NCBI RefSeq assembly: GCF_024362695.1
Contig: NC_065422.1
Coordinates: 9,113,534 to 9,177,533, forward strand
Length of the DNA stretch: 64,000 nt
Source of the DNA: Pectinophora gossypiella
Lineage: Eukaryota; Arthropoda; Insecta; Lepidoptera; Gelechiidae
Direction: 5' to 3'
In this document: piece after piece, positions 53,076-63,939 of the stretch
How the letters are laid out: each line of letters begins with the position of its first letter
Position numbering within the stretch: the stretch's first letter is position 1
Translations under genes and position numbers: made by a program
Notes under the pieces: generated by a model
Told to the model about the DNA's origin: nothing
Databases searched by the model: none
What the model saw: only the letters and a program-made list of their open reading frames with translations

Positions 53076-53442
53076 CATAATAAGTATATTAAAAATCTAA
53101 GTATACACGATTAATGATTACGAAAGACGGGAACAGATATTATAATTGTTTGTGTATGGGATACCTTCTGTATTTAGTAGTAGGTATTTCTATTGTCCAA
53201 AAGAATGCCGATAGGAAGTGAAAATACCATATCCAAAACAGAATGTTTGCCGTGAATAGGACAGACTTTCGGCAATTTATGCTTTCAAGAATGCAAACGA
53301 GTGTTCTTGTCACAAGAATAACCTGCAATGTATTTGGGTTGAAAAATAGATTGAAGCCTGTCACTATACAGAGCACCAAATTTATCTGTAGATACCTCCA
53401 AATCCTACAATGCCAAAAGTGACAGCAATTTATTTACTACTT
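53076..53442. other. No gene seen
   Basis: AT-rich; the minus frame 53140-53379 has no motif. Confidence 0.4.
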
Positions 53443-53766
53443 AACTGCCTCTGTGGTCCAATGGTTGAGCGTTGGGCTCACGATCCGGAGGCCCAGGGTT
53501 CGAATCCCGGTGGAGACATATCACAAAAATCACTTTGTGATCCCTAGTTTGGTTAAGACATTACAGGCTGATTACCTGATTGTCCGAAAGTAAGACGATC
53601 GGTGTTTCGGAAGACACGTTAAGCCGTTGGTCCCGGTTATTACTTACTGATGTAAGTATGTAGTCGTTACATGAGCCATGTCAGGGGCCTTTGGCGGCTC
53701 AGTAATAACCCTGACACCAGGGTTGATGAGGTTGGTATTCCACCTCACAACCCACACGATAAGAAG
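53443..53766 (+). mobile_element. SINE-2, full length
   Basis: Head GCCTCTGTGGTCCAATGG, B box GGTTCGAATCC, core with TGTTTCGGAAGACACG, tail GAAGAAGA. TTTACT is found on both sides but the boundary is not exact. Confidence 0.88.
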
Positions 53767-54034
53767 AAGATTTACTTACAATATAAGGTGTGTCAGTCAG
53801 CGCAGTAGGAATTCCTGTCATGAGGTTTAGTTACTTCGCAAAAGTCCCGAGTACTGGTACTTATCAGGGTAGAAGACCCGGATGTCTTTTGATGAAATGA
53901 CCTCGACTAGTCGTTCTTGGTTAAGTTTTAGAAGTAAAATATAGACTCCAAAGGGTCAATCCATAAACACAAATACAGCAAGCGCAACACTGCATATTGA
54001 AAATTTTCCGGCCAAGTTGTTAATGCTATTTGAG
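53767..54034. other. No gene seen
   Basis: Unrecognised except 53998-54034 (GGCCAAGTTGTTAATGCTAT), which resembles 13895-13930. Confidence 0.4.
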
Positions 54035-54225
54035 GCAAACCTTACAGTAGCTACCTTACAGGATTTAAAAGATGTGTTGCTGTTGCAGTTTCTTGTCATT
54101 TCTTCTCCTCAGCCATAACACCTTGCGAAATGACGTAAATTCAAAAATGTTACATTGACCTTCAACAAGTTTATCCATGATAATTACGTTGAATAAATGA
54201 TTCTGATTCTGCTAAGTTACGTCAA
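54035..54225 (+). mobile_element. LINE 3' end remnant
   Basis: Matches 37075-37215 in reverse: CTTCTCCTCAGCCATAACAC, CAACAAGTTTATCCATGATA and GTTGAATAAATGATTCTGAT. The AATAAATGATTCTGATTCTG end looks like a signal plus tail repeat. Confidence 0.68.
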
Positions 54226-55347
54226 AAAAAGCACATTGCATTAGTGAAAAACGGAAATATGGAGTACCTATACACCAGGTCCAGTAGACCGGCTACGTCA
54301 CAGCTTCTCCGAGAATGGAGAGTGAAAACAAAAGTTTAAAAGGTCTGTAGGTTTGAAAGTGGTTCTAGAACGGTTGTCTGGACGACAACCCGCCAGAAAG
54401 TAGAGTTGTTGGACAGGAGCGATGCCAGCCGGAGAGAATATCGCGCCAACTAAACCTTCTCTCTGCCCTTTCACTCTAAGAAGCTACGTAGTTATTAAGT
54501 CCTAGAATTCGTCTCTCTACCGTTATCCCTTTTTCACAGGGTCCGCCTATGTTGAAGATTATATAGGTCTAGTTTATTAAGATATGCAAAATTCGAACGT
54601 AAACGACACTCATTTGACTAAAGAATATGAACTAATTCAGGTCACCAAAATCAACAATAATTTTAAGTTCGTATTCTCATAATGCGAATCTGCCATTCTG
54701 CGTCAAATTCTATATTCGTTAATAATAAAACCCTCGACTTTTAATATCCTTCGCGGAAAGGACGGAATAAAGGGAAGACCAAAAATTAAAAGTCGGAAGG
54801 GCTGCAACCCCTTCCGTGAGGAGGACACGACAGCTGTTTACCTAATTACTGAAGGCATGGCGTAATAAAATATTCTGATTATACCACGTAACCTCCTTTT
54901 TTCATAATAATCTCGAACTTTTTATTTCTGCAGGCTTCATTTTGCATAATCCATCGCCAAATTTAGGTGTCTTGAGTTTTAATCTTGCCATTACACACAA
55001 TACTAATTAATAAAACGCACTAATGAATATTCCGTGGACTGTGCCTACCCCAACGGGAAATAGGCGTAATATTACGTATAAACAGAACACTGTACGAACA
55101 GAACACACACCCAGGGATGTGTATGTTCCTAAAGTGGGAATGGTCCCGTTATAAAAAAAAAAAACTCTTTAATAGTAAGGATAGGTACTGGCTGCTTTTC
55201 TTTATCATTATTCTTTCTTGTACTCTGGTCTTATCTCCCACATGTTAGGTAATAAATATATTTTTAATAAGCTTTAAGCTTGAATAAGTAGGTAATGCTT
55301 GATAGCATTACCTACCAAAGCGTTGGCGTTTTATTTATGTGTATATT
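54226..55347. other. No gene; minor scraps and a hairpin
   Basis: 54515-54560 is a SINE-3 scrap (CCGTTATCCCTTTTTCACAG). 55035-55075 is an RTE-type tail (CCCCAACGGGAAATAGGCGT). 55288-55315 is a perfect 11-bp hairpin GTAGGTAATGC/GCATTACCTAC. No exon recognised. Confidence 0.45.
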
Positions 55348-55695
55348 GGCCCCGATTCCTGCAGACACCTCCTAATTTTACTTTAAGTTATACCTGTCAT
55401 TTTCTTATCCGCCGAAAAGGAAAGGGACGGATGATTGACAGCTCTTAATTTTAGGAAGAATGAGTAAATGAATGAATAACCCGGGCGAATCAAAAAGGTA
55501 TCTCGCTGGTATGCAAATCGTTTGACGTGTGCTGTCAACTTAATTCTGTCGGGTTATTGGCCAAAGTAAAATTTTTAGACGGTTGTTTTAGATTTGTGCT
55601 TAAAATTGACGTGTGTCCCTTTCCTTTTCGGCGGATAAGAAAATGACACATGTAACTTAAAATAAAATTAGATGGTATTTACAGGAATTAGCACC
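55348..55695. mobile_element. MITE-C, complete
   Basis: GGCCCCGATTCCTGCAGACA and TTATCCGCCGAAAAGGAAAG at the left; CTTTTCGGCGGATAAGAAAA and TACAGGAATTAGCACC at the right. The middle CTGTCAACTTAATTCTGTCG is shared with 46329-46687. Confidence 0.87.
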
Positions 55696-55865
55696 AATAC
55701 CTATGAAGTTTCCCAGAAATAGGCCAATAACCATAATGTACTGACTCATGCCTGTAAACGATTTCGGCGTAGTCAAAGTTACAAATAGTCAGAAAACAAC
55801 TTACGTAACTTCTGATATTGGCGTGTATACATGAAGAACTCTACCTATATAGCACTTCGCCCCCG

Positions 55866-56000
55866 CACACCACCGAAGCCATAGAATAAACAATAATACG
55901 TACAGAAGGGCCAGTCTCAGCCCCGCACTAATACGAGCTGGGAACGAGCTTGATTTTCCTCACCCCTCCAGTGGGGTTCACTTTACTCTGTTTCAGCCGT
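55866..56000 (-). repeat. REP4-related repeat
   Basis: Plus strand reads GCCATAGAATAAACAATAAT and TCACCCCTCCAGTGGGGTTC, the inverse of REP4-like end sequence. More diverged than other copies. A (AAAG)n tract at 56064-56085 next to TATTTATTTCC is probably another minus-strand LINE tail. Confidence 0.5.
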
Positions 56001-56254
56001 AAACCGTTAAGAAGTAAGGGAGCGCGACTGTGTGTCTCGCTCGCATGCACGGAGGAGATTTTAAAAAGAAAGAAAGAAAATATTTATTTCCATATTGGAC
56101 GCCACATTTACAAACTTAAAACTAACTAACTAACTATTAACTTTTTAGTATGAAATGTCCGAGCTGTGCACAAAAAAACCAAAATAGTGGCAAATAAAGT
56201 TTCTAAATTGAATGTATTCATTGGTCTAAGTATTTATTCCTACCTATATACTAA

Positions 56255-56362
56255 GACGTTGGTCTAACAGAAAGCTCAGCAACTCGTGGGTACTTAGTTT
56301 ATCTTGCGATAGATGTACCTCTGACTACCCCCATTGGGATATAGTCATAAGCTTATGTAAGT
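56255..56362 (+). repeat. REP1 interspersed repeat
   Basis: GACGTTGGTCTAACAGAAAG, GTACTTAGTTTATCTTGCG and GGGATATAGTCATAAGCTTA. Confidence 0.7.
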
Positions 56363-56665
56363 ACTTATTCTCCCGGCTTAGTTTCCCTAAAATAGATAAA
56401 TTATTAGGTATTATAGTGACTGGTTAGCCCTGTCGCTTACATAAAGTCTGTCACGTTACCAAGGACGTGACATTAGGGACAAAAGCTCACTACAGACCTT
56501 GTAATCAGTCATGAGCCAACAAGCACGACGTACCACGTGATCTAACAACGTGGGGTAACACATTAAATTTGAACTGATATAAATAATCCGGGGGCGAAGC
56601 TTACCCAACCTGCAGATTTGACAGGACTTATTAAAGTAAAAAGATTTTAACTAAAAGCTACATAA

Positions 56666-56994
56666 TATCGGCGTCCGTGGTCCGTTGGGCTCACGATCCG
56701 GAGGTCCCGGGTTCGGATCCCGGTGGCGACACATCACCAAAATGACTTTGTGATCTCTAGTTTGGTTATAGGACATTACAGGATTTACAGGCTGATCACC
56801 TGATTGTCCGAAAGAAAGATGATCCGTTCTTCGGAAGGCACGTTAAGCCATTAGTCCGGTTACTACTTACTGATGTAAGTTAGTAGTTACATGAGCCATG
56901 TCAGGGGTCTTTGGCGGCTCAATAGTAACCCTGAAACCAGGGTTGATGGAATTGGTAATCCACCTCCTCACAACCCACACGATAGTAGAAGAAG
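56666..56994 (+). mobile_element. SINE-2, head with A-box deletion
   Basis: GGCGTCCGTGGTCCGTTGGG shows loss of the AGTGGTTGAGC segment; B box GGTTCGGATCC; core TTCTTCGGAAGGCACG; tail TAGAAGAAG. TACATAA flanks it (56659-56665 and 56995-57001). Confidence 0.88.
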
Positions 56995-57139
56995 TACATA
57001 ACATACACATTTATATGAATATCCAACATTGATTATACAGTTACATTTGTTTAGTAACCAGTAATTTCTTAATTAAATAATAAATTATAATAATGGGACC
57101 TAACATGTAGCATGGAGCACATAAAACTCATTTAAAATC

Positions 57140-57240
57140 CAAACATTAATTCAGAAATCATTGGTTTAGGCCCGTGCTGGATTTGAACCTGCGACCTCAG
57201 TGAGAGTCGTGTTCTTCCAACTGGGTTGCCACGTCTCTAT
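57140..57240 (-). mobile_element. SINE-3 head fragment
   Basis: ATTGGTTTAGGCCCGTGCTG, GATTTGAACCTGCGACCTCA and CCAACTGGGTTGCCACG correspond to the tRNA-like head read on the minus strand. The rest of the SINE is missing. Confidence 0.72.
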
Positions 57241-57534
57241 CTGACCACTCGGCTCTGCCACGTGACCCAACAAACGTGGCAGACTCATTTGAACTGATCT
57301 ACATAATACGAGAGTTGTTAAACAATCGATAAAGTAAAAGTCAACAAGGTCGAATAACGATTTCCCGTGGGTGAACTGCGGGCAACCTAATTACTAAAGC
57401 GTGCATACCCGTAAACATACATCCACGTGACAACTATACACGTGTTCTGTAAATGTTTATAATCGCAAAACATGGTACAATATCTAGAATCGAAAAGGAA
57501 TCGGAAGAATATATTTTTCTCTTTCTAGTCCTGT

Positions 57535-57680
57535 CTCTCCGTTACTGGAGGTTGGCGATCAGCTCAAGGAATGTGTGCCTATCCCCGGCCATACGGAATA
57601 ACTCTTCGAGCGTCGGCACCTTCGTCCACTCAAAATCTTTTTGGGAGGCGTCATACATTGTTCTATATTTTTATGTCCTA
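57535..57680 (-). mobile_element. Possible LINE C-terminal fragment
   Basis: Minus strand reads MYDASQKDFEWTKVPTLEEL then FRMAGDRHTFLELIANLQ and a stop. W...PT.EEL...A.DR..F.ELI is a pattern I associate with the end of some non-LTR reverse transcriptases. No other domain nearby; a small host exon cannot be excluded. Confidence 0.4.
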
Positions 57681-59321
57681 TTTTGAGCCATTATTATCAT
57701 GTGTCGATTGGTAAGGATGTTGACCTGGCATTCCGTGGTCTCTGCTTATGCTTACCATGACCATATTGTCACCACCCGGCCCCTTAGTTGACTTCTGGAA
57801 CATATCCGGTCCTACAACTAGTATAAAATTGGGATTGTCCTTAAAACAGTGTTGGATTAAGCTAGCACTTAACCCGTAGCAAATTCTATCAAGGAGCTCT
57901 ATATTTTTAACTTAGGATCAGGAATTGCGGGGGGTGGCGGCGGATTATACTACGCGCGGCCCTTAGCATAATATGCTACTCTTGAATTGATATATAGCCT
58001 AATCTGTAACTAATTTAAAATATATTTACTACGCTCTACTCTGAATCGGCGCGTGTGGATGGAACGGTTGATGAATGTGGGAGAAGCAAGAGAGAGAGAG
58101 AGAACTTCAACATGGAATCAAATAGAATACCATAGTATGCTTACCCCGGCAGGAAATAAACAAGAGTATAGCAATAGTATATTCTACCAGCGGATAGTTC
58201 GCACTGTAAATGACTTTGCACTGGAATATTGATGTAAAGTTTGTTAGAGCAGCGATCAATTACGTCAATCTCAATTTGTGAACAGATTTAAATCGCAATT
58301 GATTGTTTCTGGTCTCTTTCGTATTTTTTTCGTTTCATTTACTTTGTACCTCCTCCCCCTCCAGCCACCCCCACTATATACCTTTAATTACTTGTTAATT
58401 CGTTACGGACAGAATCCAATACTTGGCCGTACAAATAAGAAGTCCTTATGACACATGAAAGAATCGCTGTTGCCAAATACGACGTGACAACGATGATATA
58501 GCCAAACCAAAGAAGACAAACCAAACGGCTTTATAAAACAAGAAATCTAAAAAAAAACAAACAGCTTAGAAGTTGGAGGCGATAGAATTAGAAAGTCTTT
58601 TAACGACATTTTTATAGTATTCTCAATAAAAGTGTTATAAATCTATCAACTCAGTCGTTGAGTTGTGGAATTGGTGAAAACACCATCAGGATCGTGCACT
58701 CCTCTTTATGCAGCGCCCATCTGTTGCCATATCACTTTACTGAGCGATGAGATGCATGCGAAATTAACACAGGGAGGTATTAAGGGATTGTGTGTAACAT
58801 GAGCCCACATCTGTATCCAATTCCCGTAGTCAGAGGTACATCAATTGCAAAACGAACTAACTAACCACACCTCACAGAGCTTCGAATTCGAATTTCGAAT
58901 AAAGTGCCTCCGCCTACCTCCGTTTTATGTTATGTAGTGATACAAAAGATAACAATGTTCGTTATTTATGGAATTTGGCAATGAGAGTGATGTTTACCAT
59001 CTACAAGGTTAATTAAAAACAATTTTTTTTTGTTTGCAAGTTCCTTTTTATAGTCATTACCATTGAAGCATCAAGAACGTGCTTTTTATTTCTTGTTCTT
59101 TTTACAAGTATTTTTTTTTAATTTTAATCTGTTTGTCTGTCTACTACCTAACTAATCATTACTTTTTATTTGATGATGTACCTTCCAATCCCCTACCAAA
59201 ATGTGTATCGAAATTAGTTCATAGTTTTATTGAGACATTATTTTATGTAAACTGTGGTTTTTCAGAAGACCTTGGTTGGTCTTTCAGCAGCCTTCGGCAC
59301 AATAACGCAGTATTAGTGTGT
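57681..59321. other. No host gene; RTE and REP1 scraps
   Basis: 58020-58170 is a plus-strand RTE 3' remnant (TACGCTCTACTCTGAATCGG, GATGAATGTGGGAGAAGC) with a (GA)n expansion. 58830-58885 is a minus-strand REP1 piece (the only clear minus copy). The frame from 59079 is mostly AT-rich sequence running into the next RTE fragment. Confidence 0.5.
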
Positions 59322-59510
59322 AAAAATATATACATATATAAACTCACGCCTATTTCCCACCGGGGTAAGCAGAGACTATGGAATTCCATTTGCTTCGTTC
59401 CTGACACACTTCTAAGGCTTCCTCCACATTCATCAATCGTTTCGTACAAGCACGCCGGTTCAGATTAGATCGTACTAAACCTTTTTTAAGGAGATCTCCA
59501 ACTTAGTCAT
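59322..59510 (-). mobile_element. RTE-like LINE 3' remnant
   Basis: AACTCACGCCTATTTCCCAC, TTCCATTTGCTTCGTTCCTG and CTTCCTCCACATTCATCAAT are the reverse complement of the 39200-39470 3' end. The residue pattern RRACTKRLMNVEEA is recoverable on the minus strand. Confidence 0.78.
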
Positions 59511-59577
59511 TGTACGTGTGTGAGTGCGTAAAAATATACGTTTATATTATGATGATTTCAAAGACAAATATTACACT

Positions 59578-59922
59578 TTCATTGTCGGAGAATATAGCAT
59601 GGGAATTAAATATATGGTAAGAAGATGGTGTAGTTTGGCGAGAGTGTTGGCATTTTGCGAGAAGAATCAATAAAAGGAGTTATAACATACTGTTCATTGT
59701 GGGAGAATATTGCATGGGAATTAAATATATGGTAAGAAGATGGTGTAGTTTGGCGAGAGTGTTGGCATTTTGCGAGAAGAATCAATAAAAGGAGTTATAA
59801 CATACTGTTCATTGTGGGAGAATATTGCATGGGAATTAAATATATGGTAAGAAGATGGTGTAGTTTGGCGAGAGTGGTGGCATTTTGCGAGAAGAATCAA
59901 TAAAAGGAGTTATAACATACTG
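59578..59922 (+). repeat. 115-bp tandem triplication
   Basis: Three near-identical units start at 59578, 59693 and 59808. Each contains GGAGAATAT.GCATGGGAAT, GTAAGAAGATGGTGTAGTTT and GCGAGAAGAATCAATAAAAG. Only a handful of differences separate the units, so the expansion is recent. No relation to the other repeats here; no tRNA or splice-like structure recognised. Confidence 0.93.
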
Positions 59923-60522
59923 ATTGCTTTTTTTTGTAATTGTTGTTTACCTTTTTTGGGGTAAACCTACATCAGCCGCTGGTGGGGAGCGGAGAGTTGC
60001 CGTTCTATACGTTGTATTGTTACTTATTCTTTGCCTTTAGTCCGTCCCTGCATTCATACTGGTTCAGAAGGCATTACGTATGATAATCAGCTAAGTTTCG
60101 ACGTGGGTAACATTATGCACACGCGTTAAATACAGTTGGTACACATTTGTATTCTGATTATTGCGTTTAGAAGCCTTACTGTGAGATTAGAGATATGCTG
60201 ATGTTGTTTTGATACTATAGATGGCATAGAACAGTTAAGGCACTGATTTTTTAGCAATATTAAGAGAGAAAGGCTTATTAAAGAAGGAAAGTGAAGAGGA
60301 AAGAAGGCGGAAGAGAGGGTGGGGGGGGGGAGGAATGGTGAAAAGTGGAATTCCGTTGTTTCTGCCTACGGCAAATAGGCGTGATCTTATACATACCTAT
60401 ATGTATGGTTTATTATTCAATGCAATTGTTGTTATTTAAGTAGTGGACTACTTAATAACATGCAGTAGGTAACAGTTGCCAAACCAGGCTAGGGCTATCG
60501 GTAATATTTTTTGATTATCTAT
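59923..60522. other. No gene; REP4 end and an RTE-type tail
   Basis: 59952-60030 matches the REP4 3' part (CGCTGGTGGGGAGCGGAGAG). 60340-60385 resembles an RTE tail (GGAATTCCGTTGTTTCTGCC). A poly-G tract lies at 60319-60330. Confidence 0.5.
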
Positions 60523-60534
60523 AACAAAAGTAAT

Positions 60535-60744
60535 TGTTTTAAGTTTACGCGGTTATTATCTTAATTAAAACACATAATAACGGGTTCTTACCGCGTTTAA
60601 ATGGGGATATGAGACTCCCGATATTTCGACACTGTTGCAAGTGCCATGATCACGGGATGACTGATGGCACTTGCAACAGTGTCGAAATATCGGGAGTCTC
60701 ATATCCCCATTTAAACGCGGTAAGAACCCGTTATTATGTGTTTT
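60535..60744. mobile_element. PAL, complete with shorter loop
   Basis: Same arms as 52047-52307 but with a different centre: the left arm stops at GGGATGACTGAT and turns directly into GGCACTTGCAACAGTG. Flanked by a perfect 12-bp repeat AACAAAAGTAAT (60523-60534 and 60745-60756). Confidence 0.93.
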
Positions 60745-60857
60745 AACAAAAGTAATATTTAAAATAATACTTAAATCTAAAATTGATACGGCTGTGAATA
60801 CTATTTTTAATTGTAACATCACAAAACCCCTGTGAAGTGAATTCAACATACATACAC

Positions 60858-61040
60858 GTACGTTGACCAAATTGGAGATATCCTTAGAAAAGGTTCAGTA
60901 CGATCTACGCTGAACCGGCGTGCGTGTATGAAACGATTAATGAATGTGGAGGAAGCAAGAGAAGTGTGGCAAGATCGAAGCCAATTGAATTCCATAGTCT
61001 CTGCTTACCCCGGTGGGAAATAGGAGTGAGTTTATGTATG
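60858..61040 (+). mobile_element. RTE-like LINE 3' remnant
   Basis: Reads DQIGDILRKGSVRSTLNRRA then CMKRLMNVEEAREVWQDRSQ, then the tail GGTGGGAAATAGGAGTGAG and TTTATGTATG. Same family as 39200-39470. Confidence 0.8.
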
Positions 61041-61693
61041 AATTCATCACCAATTTAAACTTTTAAAAAAAAATCTTAGATTTTTTGTAAACTGTAAAGA
61101 AAATAAAAAGACTAGGTACTTAAGATTATAAAAACAAAGATTTAAATGACCTAACCGTAAAGAAGTAAAATAAAATCGGACCACTATCGTAGCATGTCGT
61201 TTGCCGAATATGACAGATCTAACACAACTGCCCACAATGTAAGGGTGCCGTTTAACCCGACATCGCACATAAAAAAGGAAATGCGAAGCAATCTACATAG
61301 ATCTACGATGGATAGGCCTTTTTAGGAGCTTTTGTAAAAGGCCAAGGAAAACTATTTATTTGCAGCCGCATTTTGTTAGTTTCAGACAATTTATTTAGTT
61401 TTTTTTAAAAAAAAGAGGAATAGGATTTTTTTATTTTAGAACGCCAATAAGGAATGCCACGCGTTTGAACGTGAAGAACAAAAGCCAAAAAATAAAATGA
61501 AACAATATTTTTCCAGTTGATCCTCACACTTATTGGTCTTGACTCTTATATCGGACCTTTATCCATAAGTTTGAGTCGATGGCAATAAAGATATTCTTAA
61601 GAAATTGGTTTCATAAGAAGGGCTAATACAACAATAACAAGAAAAGTAACTAGTAAACGGACAGCAGCCTATCTATGTTTACCATAAAAGTTT
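61041..61693. other. No gene seen
   Basis: AT-rich; nothing recognised. Confidence 0.4.
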
Positions 61694-61965
61694 TTGATAC
61701 TATTTGAGATGTCCTCCTAAAGATAACTTAAGAAAATTTAATTCGACATACTTTAATGAATGCAGGGAGCACATCCAACCGTGCTGGCTGTTGCCACGTC
61801 CTCAATTTCCAGATGTCATATGCAAAGACATGAACGTCCATATTTGCCGGATAAAGCCATTGTTCATATTCATAGTACTATCCTGTTTGCCGATCTGGTT
61901 TAGTTTTCTGCTTCCACATTGTTATTATAAATTTATTTTTTTCAGATAGTTACATCCATATCATT
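61694..61965 (-). repeat. Second copy of the 272-bp ORF unit, frame broken
   Basis: Reverse complement of 14793-15064 with scattered substitutions. In the frame equivalent to YYEYEQWLY, the preceding Glu codon is TAG, and an in-frame stop also follows the FIKV segment. An 81-codon frame on the other strand (61704-61949) is open in both copies, but that is expected for two young duplicates and is not proof of coding. Confidence 0.6.
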
Positions 61966-62285
61966 AAATTAAATATAAAATAAGACCAGTTACAAGCAAA
62001 ACAATAAATAAAAAAACGATTATAATCGAAGATCTCTCAAATTAAATTATTCAGCACATCTCAGCTCTAAATGTTTTTACATGGCATAACGCAGAATTGA
62101 TTGAGAAGAGATTGAAAACGCAGTTTTAGTTTACTTGTGAACCTGGGTTCGCATTAAATTCTAAGTTAGCGTAGTTTGAATCACATTATTCGACCCCGAC
62201 ATTATAGACGGCGATCCCGCTCACCACCTATCACGACACAAAGCTCGGTGAGATGTGGGTACTTAGTTCATCTTGCGATGAATCT

Positions 62286-63939
62286 TATTCTTCAAATTCA
62301 AATTCAAATTCAAAAATATCTTTATTCAGTAGGTAACATAGTTACACTTTGAATCGTCAATTTTACATAACGAACGTCTCATCCGCCTAAAACTACTGCA
62401 GCTTCTCACAACCTGTATAGCCGGGGAAAAGAAGCTGCAAGAAAAACCTCGGCACAGGGCCCTAGACGTTCTTTAAAAAAATAAAAATAAACATAAAACA
62501 TAAAATATTGGTATACAATTGAGTAATTTAGCTGCCTAATATCAGTTCTCAGACAGTTAATCCCATGCATTCATATCTTCTAAATAATCACTAACTTTAT
62601 AATAACCTTTTTTGTAAAGTTTTTGTTTAACTACTGTCTTAAAACAGTTGAAAGGCAAATTCTGAATGTCAATGGGAATCTTATTGTAAAAACGTATACA
62701 TTGCCCCTTAAAAGATTTAGTAATCTTATGTAATCGACTGACTTGTAAAGCAAGTTTATTTTTATTCCTGGTATTAACAATGTGCCGATCGCTATTTTTT
62801 GCAAATAATCCTATATGTTTTTTTACATATATTAAGTTTTCAAAGATATATTGTGATGCCAAAGTTAAAATATTAATTTCTTTAAATTTATTTCTAAGTG
62901 ACATCTTGGGTCCCAATTTGTAAATCGCCCGAATGGCTCGCTTTTGCAGAACAAAAATGCTGTTCATATCTGCAGCATGACCCCACAGCAAGATGCCGTA
63001 CGACATTAGACTGTGGAAGTAGGCAAAATAAACTAATCGCGCGGTTTCTACATCGGTTATTAAACGAATTTTTTTGACCGCGAATGCTGCTGAGCTGAGC
63101 CTTTTGGACAACTTATCAATATGAGGACTCCATTGCAACTTAGCGTCCAAAGTAATTCCCAAAAATACAGCAGTATCCGTGAGGTCCAATTCCTTATTTT
63201 TTACAATAATAGAATCGAGGGGCCTACTAACATTCGATAACGTAAAATAAACATATTTTGTTTTATTTTCATTAAGTAGCAGGTTGTTTACAGTAAACCA
63301 ATCCACTACCTCTGAAATGGCGTTGTTTACATCGTCAAAGGAATCTTGTCGTCTCTTTACTTTAAAAAGTAAGGAGGTATCATCTGCAAACAGCACCACC
63401 TCATGTTTTACAAGACTAGGTAGGTCGTTTATGTAAACTAGGAATAGAAATGGACCTAGAATTGAGCCCTGCGGGACGCCTATAGTGACGTTAGATCCAC
63501 ACGATCTGCAGCCATGCACATCAACCCTCTGAACGCGGCCACTAAGGTATGACTCCAAAAGAGCGATGGCATTATCAGTTATTCCATAGTGACGAAGTTT
63601 CGCGATCAAGATATCATGACAAACGCAATCGAAGGCTTTGGAAAGGTCGCAAAAGACACCAATAGCATCTTTGGACTCCTCCCAAGCCTGAAAAACATGA
63701 TTTATTAACTCAACACCAGCATCGGTTGTTGAGCGACCCTTTGTGAAACCAAATTGTTTATTAGACATTAAATTGTTTAAATTGAAATGTTGAAGTAATT
63801 GCAGTAATAAAATTTTTTCAAATATTTTACTAAGCGTGGGTAGTATAGATATTGGTCTAAAATTAGTAGGGTCAGAAGTACTACCAGCTTTAAACAATGG
63901 AATGACTTTACTGTGCTTCATTAAATCTGTTACCTCAAA
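62286..63939 (-). mobile_element. CR1-like LINE, 5'-truncated
   Basis: About 1.65 kb. Order on the minus strand: reverse transcriptase frame, stop, 3' UTR of about 270 bp, AATAAAG signal and (TTTGAA)n tail. Truncation falls near the N-terminal edge of the reverse transcriptase, so the endonuclease and any ORF1 are absent. The terminal short-repeat tail instead of poly(A) fits CR1-group elements. The 3' UTR is also present alone at 18338-18601. The open frame implies a recent insertion. Confidence 0.92.
62557..63921 (-). CDS. Reverse transcriptase of a CR1-like LINE (5'-truncated ORF2)
   Basis: Frame of 454 codons ending TAA at 62557-62559. It copies LINE RNA into DNA at a nicked target; this copy cannot move itself because the endonuclease is missing. 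Motifs in order, counted from the first Met: NFRPISILPTLSKIFEK (20-36); QFGFTKGRSTTDA (56-68); GVFCDLSKAFD with the first catalytic Asp at 92; GVPQGSILGPFLFLVYINDL (148-167); FADDTSLLF with the catalytic Asp pair at 180-181; thumb-like FLGITLDAKLQW; and a C-terminal tail with SYGILLWG and FVLQKRAIRAIYKL. That Met is not the true start: the frame stays open upstream (VTDL) to the truncation point, and the first stop beyond is in flanking REP1. No frameshift or internal stop. CR1, Daphne or L2 placement is by motif style only. Confidence 0.93.
   Translation of the reverse strand: MKHSKVIPLFKAGSTSDPTNFRPISILPTLSKIFEKILLLQLLQHFNLNNLMSNKQFGFTKGRSTTDAGVELINHVFQAWEESKDAIGVFCDLSKAFDCVCHDILIAKLRHYGITDNAIALLESYLSGRVQRVDVHGCRSCGSNVTIGVPQGSILGPFLFLVYINDLPSLVKHEVVLFADDTSLLFKVKRRQDSFDDVNNAISEVVDWFTVNNLLLNENKTKYVYFTLSNVSRPLDSIIVKNKELDLTDTAVFLGITLDAKLQWSPHIDKLSKRLSSAAFAVKKIRLITDVETARLVYFAYFHSLMSYGILLWGHAADMNSIFVLQKRAIRAIYKLGPKMSLRNKFKEINILTLASQYIFENLIYVKKHIGLFAKNSDRHIVNTRNKNKLALQVSRLHKITKSFKGQCIRFYNKIPIDIQNLPFNCFKTVVKQKLYKKGYYKVSDYLEDMNAWD

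Noticed and set aside
59079..59468. 129-codon frame with a hydrophobic start resembling a signal or membrane segment
   Set aside because: Hydrophobicity arises from T-rich DNA and the last third is the reverse strand of an RTE remnant.
60565..60870. 101-codon minus-strand frame
   Set aside because: Nearly half is the PAL palindrome; the remainder has no similarity to anything recognised.
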